Origin: Chitinophaga sancti
GTDB lineage: Bacteria > Bacteroidota > Bacteroidia > Chitinophagales > Chitinophagaceae
Length of the DNA: 64,000 nucleotides
NCBI RefSeq assembly: GCF_034087045.1
Contig: NZ_CP139247.1
Coordinates: 6,722,001 to 6,786,000 of the forward strand
Direction: 5' to 3'
Part shown: positions 26,983 through 35,859 of the stretch, piece after piece
Position numbering within the stretch: the first letter of the stretch is position 1
Layout of the letters: each line of letters starts with the position of its first letter
The notes under the pieces: model-generated
Seen by the model: only the letters and a program-made list of their open reading frames with translations
The model's database searches: none
What the model was told of the DNA's origin: nothing
Made by a program: the position numbers and the translations under genes

Positions 26983-28323
26983 ATGGAACAATTGATTAAA
27001 ATTCACCTCACCATCTGGTTGGTTTGTTGTTCGCTCTGTCTATCGGCACAACGCCACCTATCGCTGGAAGAATGCACCGACATCGCCCTGAAACAAAGCC
27101 TTCAGGTAAAATCTGATGTATTGGACCTTGACAAAACTTCCGCATCCATAAAACAAGCTTATAGCGCTCTGTTACCCACCATTGGCATAAACGGTGCTTA
27201 TCAATATTCCCCCCAGGTACAAGCATCTGTCATCCCCTCTGAAACATTCGGCGGCACCTCAGGCACCTTCAGCGCTGTAAAACTAGGTGTCCCACAAACC
27301 AAATCTGCGACCGCAGAACTTAACCAGAACATCTACAACCCCTCTGCCATTATCGCCCTCAAAGCAGCCAAAGTGCTGCTCCAGGGCAATAAACTACAAA
27401 TCAAAAGCAGCAAAGAAGACCTTGTCTACAATGTTGCCGCTACTTATTATAATATCCAGTCCTTACTGAAACAGGAAGAAATGACCAGCCAGAACCTGCA
27501 TAACACCCAGTCCCTGCTGGACAGCACCATTGCTCAGTTTCAGGCCGGCCTCGCCACCCAGACAGATGTGGACCGCCTCCAGGTTACACACGACAATAGC
27601 GAAGCCGACCTCGAACGCCTTCACAACAACAAAGAAAAATATTACAACCTCCTGAAAGTACTTATGAACTTGCCCCTGAATGAAAACATCCTGGTCAATC
27701 CAATCCCTGAAAACGAATCCCCCTCGTTGTCTACTGACAACTACAACCTCGCTCAGAAAACAAACTACCTGCAAATCCTGCAGAACAAACAAACCGCTGA
27801 ACTGGAATTTAAAAACATTAAATCCGGCTACCAGCCTACCATCTCCTTCTTTGCCAACTATGGCGTATACGGCTATTACAGCAATGCCAACCCATTGAAT
27901 AATATTAATGATAAATGGTACCCCACCTCTACAATAGGAATCAAAATGAAATTAACCCTCTTTGACGGGTTCAATATCAAATACCAGGCAAAACAAAAAA
28001 AGATTGAAATCAGCAAACTTGATGTCCAGGCCGCCCAAACTTTACAACAAAACCAAAAGGAAGTAGCCGATGCCATGGCTGATCTTAAAAGCAATATGCT
28101 CACTTATCAAAACCAACAACGTAACCTGGTACTTGCACAAAAAGTATTGGCAGATATCAACCTCCAGTACTTAAGCGGTATCGCAAAAGTGAGTGATGTC
28201 ATCAACGCCACCACCGATCTGCAAACCGCACAAAACAATTTCATCTCCGCCCAGATCAATATCAAACAGGCCCAGATCAGCCTGAAAAAAGCACAGGGCA
28301 CCTTATTACCACAGTCATTCTAA
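26983..28323 (+). CDS. TolC family outer-membrane efflux protein
   Basis: 446 residues: signal peptide ending near LCLSAQ, then two long coiled-coil repeats (QFQAGLATQTDVDRLQ and QYLSGIAKVSDVINATTDLQTA mark the repeat ends). Forms the outer-membrane duct for the RND pump encoded by the next two genes. First gene of a three-gene operon behind a TetR operator. Distinct from the TolC at 8789, which serves an MFS pump. Confidence 0.9.
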   Translation: MEQLIKIHLTIWLVCCSLCLSAQRHLSLEECTDIALKQSLQVKSDVLDLDKTSASIKQAYSALLPTIGINGAYQYSPQVQASVIPSETFGGTSGTFSAVKLGVPQTKSATAELNQNIYNPSAIIALKAAKVLLQGNKLQIKSSKEDLVYNVAATYYNIQSLLKQEEMTSQNLHNTQSLLDSTIAQFQAGLATQTDVDRLQVTHDNSEADLERLHNNKEKYYNLLKVLMNLPLNENILVNPIPENESPSLSTDNYNLAQKTNYLQILQNKQTAELEFKNIKSGYQPTISFFANYGVYGYYSNANPLNNINDKWYPTSTIGIKMKLTLFDGFNIKYQAKQKKIEISKLDVQAAQTLQQNQKEVADAMADLKSNMLTYQNQQRNLVLAQKVLADINLQYLSGIAKVSDVINATTDLQTAQNNFISAQINIKQAQISLKKAQGTLLPQSF

Positions 28324-28341
28324 ACAAAAACACTCGCCATA

Positions 28342-29397
28342 ATGAACAAACGCACAAAAACCATTCTCACAGTCGTAATGATAGGTACATTCATCGTCGT
28401 TATCTATCTAAAACTCTCTAACAACAAAAAAGAACTGGATGAGAAAATATACCACCCTGCCGTAAATACTGCCGTTCAGGTACAGGCTGATACAATCAGA
28501 CCTACAAAGTTCGAACAGAACATTCCATTTACCGGATCGTTTATACCTAATCGTGAAGTGATTATCGGCGCAGAAGCCTCCGGCAAAGTAATCCAGGTCG
28601 GCGTGCAGGAAGGTGAAGCCATCCACACCGGCCACCTTATCGCCCAATTAGACAAAGGCGTGCTGGAAGCACAACTCCTTTCCGCCCAGGCAAATTATAG
28701 CAAAGCGGTCAGCACCTTAAGCCGCTACCAACATGCTGCTTCAGGTGTCACACAACTACAGATGGACAATGCCAAAACCGACATACAAACCACCGAGGCC
28801 CAGATCCGCCAACTGAAAGAACAAATCGCCCAATACACTATTCTGTCCCCTTTCAGTGGTATCGTCACCTCCCGAAACTTCGACCTCGGCGCCATCGTTT
28901 CTCCCGGTTATCAAATGGCTACACTATCCGATATCAGCTATTTAAAACTGCAGGTCTCCGTGCCTGAAAAAAACATCACTGCCTTTAAAACCGGACAATC
29001 CGTGAATATAAGTACCGATGTGTACCCCGGAAAACTCTTCCCCGGAAAAGTAAATATGGTCGCGTCTAAGGCCGACGCCTCCCACAACTTCACAGTTGAA
29101 TTACTGATCCCTAACCCCAATGCCGAATTAAAAGCAGGCATGTATGGCACCATCACACTGGATAACTCCCTGTCTAATGACGCACTCACCGTGCCCCGCT
29201 CTGCTCTGACAGGTAGCTCCACCAATCCCCAGGTATACGTGATAAAAAATGGCGTCGCCAACCTACGCACTATCACCATCGGCCCAGGCAATGAAGTCCG
29301 CGTCCAGGTAACAAATGGGCTGAAATCAGGTGAAGTAATTGTGGCCAGTGGCCTTGTCAACCTGCACGATGGCTCCAACGTCAATACATCCAATTAA
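28342..29397 (+). CDS. RND efflux periplasmic adaptor subunit
   Basis: 351 residues with an N-terminal membrane anchor (about 8-26), lipoyl-like halves (ASGKVIQVGVQEGEAIHTG near 85 and SPFSGIVTSRNFDLGAIV near 170-190), a short alpha hairpin and a beta-barrel/membrane-proximal domain (VPRSALTGS). Couples the RND pump to TolC. Spacing to tolC is 18 bp and to the pump 33 bp. Confidence 0.9.
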   Translation: MNKRTKTILTVVMIGTFIVVIYLKLSNNKKELDEKIYHPAVNTAVQVQADTIRPTKFEQNIPFTGSFIPNREVIIGAEASGKVIQVGVQEGEAIHTGHLIAQLDKGVLEAQLLSAQANYSKAVSTLSRYQHAASGVTQLQMDNAKTDIQTTEAQIRQLKEQIAQYTILSPFSGIVTSRNFDLGAIVSPGYQMATLSDISYLKLQVSVPEKNITAFKTGQSVNISTDVYPGKLFPGKVNMVASKADASHNFTVELLIPNPNAELKAGMYGTITLDNSLSNDALTVPRSALTGSSTNPQVYVIKNGVANLRTITIGPGNEVRVQVTNGLKSGEVIVASGLVNLHDGSNVNTSN

Positions 29398-29430
29398 ATA
29401 ATCACTCATTCCAGAAAATAAAGTTACACC

Positions 29431-32400
29431 ATGACCTTAACCGAGATTGCCATCAAAAGGCCCTCGCTCATCATAGTAATATTTACAGTGCTGATCCTTG
29501 GGGGCATTTTTTGCTATACCAAATTAAGCTATGAGCTGTTACCAGACATGAGTCAGCCAACACTCAACATAATGACGCAATATCCTGGCGCTTCTCCCGT
29601 CAACGTCGAACAAACCGTCACCAAAAAAATCGAAGATGTGCTCAGTGGCGTAGACGATATAAAATCCGTCTCTTCACAATCCCTTGAAAGTAACTCCATC
29701 ATCACGGCAGAGTTCAATACAGGTGTTGACATTGATAGTAAACAACAGGATGTACAACGCAAAATCAACAACATCATGAGCGACCTCCCTGATGATGTGA
29801 AACAACCCAGCATCTCTAAAGTGACACCTAGCGATCAACCTATCATGCAACTGGCTGTCACCTCGAGTTTAAGTAATGCAGACTTCTATGATGTCGTTAA
29901 AAACGACCTCAATCCACAGCTGCAACAAATCAAAGGAGTGGGAGAAATCACCCTCATCGGGGAACAGGAAAGAGAAATCCAGGTCAATGTAAAAAAGGAT
30001 AAACTGGATTACTACGGCCTCTCCATCTTAAATGTCACCACTGCCATTAACAACGCCAATGTAGAATTGCCTTCCGGTAAAGTAAAATCAGAGTCTACCG
30101 GCCAAATGACAGTCCGCCTCACAGGTAAGTTCACCTCTGTCGCCCAACTAAATGACCTGACCGTATCCTTACCTGCCGCAGGTAGTCCTGTCAAACTAAG
30201 TGACATCGCCACAGTAGCAGACGTGACAAAAGATCCTTCTTCCATTTTCCGCTACAACGGACTCAACGCCATCGGTCTGCTCATAAAAAAACAAAATGAT
30301 GCCAACGCCGTTGAAATCAGCAAACAAGTAAAACAAAAGATCAGTATAATCGAAAATCGCTATGCAAACGATCATGTGAAATTCATTATAGCCGACGATA
30401 CCGCCGATTATACCCTCGAATCTGCTGATGGTGTAATGGAAGACCTTGAAATCGCAGTCTTACTCGTATCCATCATCATGCTGTTTTTCCTGCATAGCAT
30501 GCGTGACTCATTGATCGTACTGGTAGCTATCCCTACCTCCCTGATCTCCACCTTCATCGCCATGTACCTCTTTGGCTTCTCCCTCAACCTGATGACCTTA
30601 CTCGCCCTCTCACTGGTAATCGGTATCCTCGTAGATGACAGTATCGTCGTCCTGGAAAACATACATCGTCACCTGCATATGGGTAAGAATAAACGAACAG
30701 CTGCCCTGGATGGCCGTAATGAAATCGGATTCTCTGCCCTCGCCATCACGACCGTAGATGTGGTTGTATTCGGTCCATTATGTCTCATACAAAACACCAT
30801 CGGCTCCCTCTTACGTCAATATTCAATAACAATTGTGGTATCAACCCTGATGAGTTTATTCGTCTGTTACACACTTACACCATGGCTGGCTTCCCGTTTT
30901 GGTAAGATCACCATCCTTGACGACAAAAAGATGCTCCACAAACCTCTGATTTGGTTCGAAAACATAATTGAAGCACTTACCACCTGGTATACCCGTTCCT
31001 TAAAATGGGCCCTAAAACACAAAATGGCCATGCTGGCTATAATCATGGGTATGTTCCTGGCTATAGCAGGCATCATGAAAATGGGCATTATCGGTAGTGA
31101 GTTTATTGCCCAAAGCGATAAAGGCCAGTTCCGCCTCGCCATGGAGTATGATAAAAGCACCACCGTACTTCAAAACAATCTGAAAAGCCTGGCAATTGAA
31201 AATTACCTTCGTAAACAACCAGATGTAACAACAGTATTCAGTAATGTGGCAGGTAGCAGCACCTCCTCCATAGTAGCAGGAGTTGGATCTGACTATAAAA
31301 CAGAACTAACCGTCACTCTTATAGACAAAAGCCTTCGTACTGCTTCCACCGAAAAACTGATGTTACAAAAAAGCCAGGACATCGCCCGTCATTTCCCGGG
31401 AGTTAAGGTCAGCCCCAGCCTCGTGAGCATGGCGAATATGGGCGATCCCATTCAGATCCTTTTAAGTGGAGAAGACTATCCCCTACTCATCAGGACTGCC
31501 AATGAGCTGAAACTACGCATTGCTGCAATGCCTGGTGCTATCAACACGACCTTAAGCGTAGAAGAAGGCAACCCGGAAGTACAGGTAAACATCAATCGTG
31601 AAAAAATGGGCCAGCTGGGCCTGAATATTTACACTGTAGGTGCCACCCTTCAAAATGCCTACGCAGGCAACACCGATGCCAAATACCGCTACGGCAATAA
31701 CGAATATGATATCCGCATCCAATTCGACAAGTTTGACAGACACAACGCAGCTGATGTTCAAAACATCTCCTTCATCAATGACGAGGGAAAAACAATCAGG
31801 CTTTCCCAATTCGCCAAAGTAGGACAAGGCAGCGGACCAAGCGTCCTGGAAAGACGTGACAGACGTAGCTCTGTCACCATAAAAAGTAATATTCTCGGCA
31901 TCAGATCAGGCGATCTGACAGATAAAATCAATGAATCACTCATAACAAACCCAATACCCAGGGGAGTAGAACTAAAATGGATCGGAGATGCTGAACGACA
32001 AAGCGATTCATTCGGTGCACTGGGTGCTGCAATTATAGCTGCTCTCATCCTCATGTACCTTGTAATGGTGGCTCTTTACAACAACTTTATCTACCCGCTG
32101 GTCGTACTATTCGCAATCCCTGTCGCTTTCTTAGGCGTATTCCTCGCACTGGCACTCACAAAATCTTCGATGAGTATCTTCACTATCCTCGGTATGATCA
32201 TGCTATTAGGGCTGGTATCCAAAAACGCAATCTTAATCGTGGATTTTGCCAACCATCGTAAAGAACATGGAGACTCGACATGGACAGCACTAATAGAAGC
32301 AGGAAAAACCCGGCTTCGCCCCATCCTCATGACCACACTGGCCATGGTCATCGGTATGATCCCCATCGCCACCAGCAAAGCCCCTGGCAGCGAATGGAAA

Positions 32401-32559
32401 AACAGCCTGGCATGGGTAATTATCGGAGGTCTAACCACCAGTCTATGTCTCACAGTATTTGTCGTACCCATCGTGTATTACTGTATTGACAGAGTAAGTG
32501 ATAAATGGAAACAACATTTCCCTCCAAAAGAAGATAACAAGCCCATTGCGGCACACTAA
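29431..32559 (+). CDS. RND efflux transporter permease (AcrB/MdtB-like)
   Basis: 1042 residues, the normal length for hydrophobe/amphiphile efflux-1 pumps. Twelve membrane segments with two large periplasmic loops; segment 4 holds the proton-relay aspartates in LVIGILVDDSIVVLENI. The N-terminus (EIAIKRPSLIIVIFTVLILGG) is canonical. With the TolC and adaptor genes it forms a proton-driven tripartite pump in the TetR-controlled operon. Substrate unknown. Confidence 0.93.
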   Translation: MTLTEIAIKRPSLIIVIFTVLILGGIFCYTKLSYELLPDMSQPTLNIMTQYPGASPVNVEQTVTKKIEDVLSGVDDIKSVSSQSLESNSIITAEFNTGVDIDSKQQDVQRKINNIMSDLPDDVKQPSISKVTPSDQPIMQLAVTSSLSNADFYDVVKNDLNPQLQQIKGVGEITLIGEQEREIQVNVKKDKLDYYGLSILNVTTAINNANVELPSGKVKSESTGQMTVRLTGKFTSVAQLNDLTVSLPAAGSPVKLSDIATVADVTKDPSSIFRYNGLNAIGLLIKKQNDANAVEISKQVKQKISIIENRYANDHVKFIIADDTADYTLESADGVMEDLEIAVLLVSIIMLFFLHSMRDSLIVLVAIPTSLISTFIAMYLFGFSLNLMTLLALSLVIGILVDDSIVVLENIHRHLHMGKNKRTAALDGRNEIGFSALAITTVDVVVFGPLCLIQNTIGSLLRQYSITIVVSTLMSLFVCYTLTPWLASRFGKITILDDKKMLHKPLIWFENIIEALTTWYTRSLKWALKHKMAMLAIIMGMFLAIAGIMKMGIIGSEFIAQSDKGQFRLAMEYDKSTTVLQNNLKSLAIENYLRKQPDVTTVFSNVAGSSTSSIVAGVGSDYKTELTVTLIDKSLRTASTEKLMLQKSQDIARHFPGVKVSPSLVSMANMGDPIQILLSGEDYPLLIRTANELKLRIAAMPGAINTTLSVEEGNPEVQVNINREKMGQLGLNIYTVGATLQNAYAGNTDAKYRYGNNEYDIRIQFDKFDRHNAADVQNISFINDEGKTIRLSQFAKVGQGSGPSVLERRDRRSSVTIKSNILGIRSGDLTDKINESLITNPIPRGVELKWIGDAERQSDSFGALGAAIIAALILMYLVMVALYNNFIYPLVVLFAIPVAFLGVFLALALTKSSMSIFTILGMIMLLGLVSKNAILIVDFANHRKEHGDSTWTALIEAGKTRLRPILMTTLAMVIGMIPIATSKAPGSEWKNSLAWVIIGGLTTSLCLTVFVVPIVYYCIDRVSDKWKQHFPPKEDNKPIAAH

Positions 32560-32800
32560 TAAAATAATGTAAAAGATGCGCCCAAGCGCAGTGTTTTACA
32601 GTTGTAGGTTTAAGTAGACCACGGGTATATTCCTATACCTGTGCCTTTTATAAGAAATTTCCCCGAAGTTGCCCATATATGGATGGATACAAATGAATTT
32701 TAAAAATTGAAAAGCGGAATATTCTTAATATTGGTATGGGTAGAGGCGAGGCATTAACTATTTTTAATGAAGATATTCAGGTAATTCCAATTTTTAGTAC

Positions 32801-33304
32801 ATGATAAATAAATAGGCGCTGCTCGCAGCATTAAATAAAGGAGAAATAACCAGGGATCAGTTTGTACAACTCTATTTTGATGGAAAAGAAATGTCTGAAA
32901 GCATGTTAATGGCAGTGTTTGACCAATGTATTGTCCAGAAAGATATGGTTCTGATTGAAGAAGCACTAAGATTATTATACTTTGACATACTCCCTTTAAA
33001 TACTTTTGTCCGTAGACTTTGTAAACTACTGACCGAAGATTAGCATTTTAGACATGAAGACATTGCCATGTTGTTAAAGCAAATTGCGGATCCTGTTAGT
33101 GTTGAATGCTTATTTAATGCGGCTGATCTCAAGTTCAAGTACCTCGATTATGATGACACTTACCAATTTGCAAGGAAATGCATAATAGCATTATCTACTA
33201 TTAACAATCACGAAGCTGTTGAAAAATTGAAGCTATTGTCTGATAGTAATAATATTATAATTGCTTATTATGCTAAAATAGAACTAAACAGGACTGGTCC
33301 TTAG
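32801..33304 (+). pseudogene. Small HEAT-like or immunity-type ORF with two in-frame TAG codons
   Basis: From ATG 32801 to TAG 33302-33304 one frame of 168 codons reads as a coherent helical protein, but TAG interrupts it at 32813-32815 and 33041-33043. The last 78 codons (LLKQIADPVSVECLFNAADL, then AVEKLKLLSDSNNIIIAYYAK) suggest two helical repeats of the kind seen in small Bacteroidota immunity-like proteins; this assignment is tentative. Because nothing is frameshifted, the decay is young. Surroundings (32560-32800) contain no gene. Confidence 0.55.
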
Positions 33305-33606
33305 GTCCTTAGGCCCTTGAGGTAGCAATAAGTGATTTGTACCCTATTAAGAAACAATAGAATATTTTTTGAACAAATGCGACTTTAATTAGTTAAAGAT
33401 ATATGCTGATCGTAACAGGATATTTAATTGATTCATTCCTGGATTGAAAGCTATCCTGCAGAAATTAAGTATCATATTAACTCTTACAGAATACTATCAT
33501 ACATTGATATATGGTAGTCTTGACCTTGACACAATCTTAACAATACATTTAACTTTTAAATCTACCCCGAACTTACACGATCTCTTTCAAAAAAACATTC
33601 TAAACC
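33305..33606. other. Intergenic stretch without recognisable genes
   Basis: About 300 bp, A+T-rich, with no frame resembling a known protein; a plus-strand ORF starting at 33444 overlaps the sulfatase in another frame and looks like a shadow. Confidence 0.5.
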
Positions 33607-35135
33607 ATGAACTTCAAAACAAAGTTGGCACAACTTGGCAAGCAGCCAGACATGATCCTCATTATAACAGACGAACAGCGTGCTACACAGCATTTCCCTC
33701 CGGGATTGGAGGAAACAAATCTTCCAACGCTGACCTTTCTAAAAAAGAACGGTTTCAGCTTCGACAGAGCTTTCTGTAATACCTGCATGTGTTCTCCCAG
33801 CCGTACCACATTATTTACAGGAATTTATCCGGCTAAACATAAGGTTTCTCAAACACTGACTATTGGCGGTCCTTTATCTCCTTCGGAACCAACCATCAGT
33901 ACTTCCTTACCAAACATCATGAATGTACTTTGGAATGAAGGTTATGATGTGCAGTACCGCGGTAAATGGCACATGAGTAAGGGCGTTGCCGGTAATGGAG
34001 CATCCACGAATTATGATAACCTTACATCGGCCGATATTTCTCTATTGGTGCAATGGGATGGATAGCCCCGGATGCAGGAGAAGATGTAAATCCTTTAAAT
34101 TTTGGAGGAGGATTTGCCAACCATGATGCCAGGTATGTGGCCGAAGCCATCAAATACCTTCAGGAGGTAAAAGTGAAAAGAGCTGCAGGTGAATACAAAC
34201 CTTATTGCCTGATCTTGTCGCTGGTAAACCCGCACGACGTACTGGCTTATCCCAAAACAGCAGCGACCTCTGGATATTACCCTGCCGCCTGGTCAACAAG
34301 GGAAATTGGATTACCCGATACCGTAAACGAACATTTGCTGGCCAATAAAAAACCGATGGCGCAGGAACAAATCCTATTGGGCATGGATGCTTCTTTAGGG
34401 CCTTTAGCAACAGTAGAACAAAAGTTGGATTATATAAATTTTTACGGGTACCTGTTAACCCTCGTTGACAAAGAGATAGGTAACCTGATTAAAGAATTGT
34501 ATGCTAAAGATGGGGCTGGAATAAGCCTGGCTGATACAGCTATCGTGACCTACACCTCGGACCATGGAGAAATGGGACTTGCACATGGGGGACTGCGTCA
34601 GAAAACCTTTGTAGCTTACGAAGAAGCATTACGGGTTCCACTGGTTATATCCAATCCTTTTCTATTCTCAGACCACCCCATTCAACAATCTATGGCCCTG
34701 GCCACGCTGGTCGACATCATGCCTACGTTTATGGAGATTGCTAATGTATCTAACTCTCCTGCCGGACTTGCAAGCACAAGCTTGTTGCCAATTATGCAGG
34801 ATGGTACACCTGTACAGAATAGCATATTGTTTACATACGATGATACAAAAGCAGGTTCCAATAGTCAATGGTCTGTGGTAAATGCTGCAAATCGTATCCG
34901 ATGTATCCGTACAGAGAAATGGAAGTATAGTTATTATTTTGATGCCTCGGGAGCTTATTACAACGAATATGAACTATACGATTTGGTAAACGATCCATCT
35001 GAATATACCAACCTTGCCTATGATCTGGCATACAACGAGGTTAGAATGGATATGGAAACACAGTTGCATAAACTTGAAGAAGATAAGCTAAGAGTACATA
35101 GCCCGCAACAATCTCAAAGCGTTCAGGAACCTTAA
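33607..35135 (+). pseudogene. Sulfatase (alkaline-phosphatase fold) with a frameshift
   Basis: Two overlapping frames make one protein of about 508 residues. The first (33607-34065) has the metal-binding DEQR region, Cys62 in MCSPSRTTLFTG (the C-x-P-S-R site converted to formylglycine) and KWHMSKG. The second (34053-35135, AMGWIAPDAGED) has NPHDV and TSDHGEMGLAHG, the remaining metal and active-site residues. The shift lies near 34040-34053. No signal peptide is visible. As written it would not make an active enzyme. Confidence 0.8.
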
Positions 35136-35254
35136 TTAAATTACATTATAGCGCATTCATAATTATTAACAACGATATTGGCGTATAAATATTAAAATTG
35201 ATAAATGCTTCTTGCATGTTGCAGCCCAACTGGTGCATAAGTCGCGCTATATTC

Positions 35255-35420
35255 GGTGCAAATCAGCCTTTGTTGATGCTGCAAGACCTTACGCCACCAA
35301 AACGCTTTTCCTGTACGCGATCATATTCTTTCACATAGTCAGGGTTTCCCGTTTCCATCAGTCTGTCCCACCAATGGAAATACAGACTGTAATTGCCTTT
35401 GAATTTACAGTGGTGAAGAT
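35255..35420 (-). pseudogene. Decayed internal fragment of a Cdd1-AraC-type gene
   Basis: 23 bases at 35255-35277 are identical to 50134-50156, inside the intact Cdd1-AraC gene at 49817. The match weakens onward (GCAA-GACCTT-ACGC against GCAAATGCCTTGACGC) and GTCCCACCAAT reappears at 35365-35375, as at 50276-50286, with 32 bp less between. Translations share WWD and STKADLH, in different frames here. Read as a degenerate second copy on the same strand orientation. Confidence 0.45.
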
Positions 35421-35460
35421 TGGGATGTACAGGAGTATCGATGATCTCGAAGAGGTATGA

Positions 35461-35628
35461 ATGGCAAAGTCCTTTCGGCATAATCACGTAACCAGGATGA
35501 CCAGACACATTGATGATTATGCTGATAACGGTAAAGAGGATGCGCACATCCTGGTGCATAGGCAGGATAAAGGCAAGTATCAGTACTATAGCAAGCTATA
35601 TGTAAATGAATACACATTCTTTATCTAA
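35461..35628 (+). CDS. Small ORF of unknown function
   Basis: 55 codons from ATG 35461 to TAA. Charged and aromatic, with HIDDYADNGKEDAHILVHRQ and KYQYYSKLYVNEYTFF. I do not recognise it. The same frame upstream is stopped by TGA just before the ATG. It lies in a region of remnants, so it may be the tail of a lost gene. Confidence 0.25.
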   Translation: MAKSFRHNHVTRMTRHIDDYADNGKEDAHILVHRQDKGKYQYYSKLYVNEYTFFI

Positions 35629-35845
35629 GTATTACCACCCATCCAGTAAAATGCAACGGTATTAAGGTTTTTAAGTCAATCACATAATAATAAGTACCTA
35701 TGGGCAACGGTTGACCATTATAACGACCATCCCACTGATTGTTGTACCCACCGGTACAATGAAAAACCAGCTGACCATATCGGTTAAAAAGTAAACCTCC
35801 AAGCAGCCCCTCGCTGGTCATAAGATTCCATTGTGATAATTTGGA
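35624..35845 (-). pseudogene. Truncated gliding-motility/type IX secretion C-terminal domain
   Basis: The minus-strand frame encodes FNRYGQLVFHCTGGYNNQWDG, YNGQPLPIGTYYYVIDL and the closing FTGWVVILR, the CHU_C-type C-terminal signal that directs type IX secretion. The rest of the host protein is missing; the frame is lost near 35845, about where the IS66-type element begins. Most likely the 3' end of a surface-protein gene cut off by that insertion. Confidence 0.7.
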
Positions 35846-35859
35846 TCTCAAAATGCATT

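Noticed and set aside
35212..35460. 82-codon plus-strand ORF
   Set aside because: It is antisense to the decayed Cdd1-AraC fragment and has a shadow-like composition.
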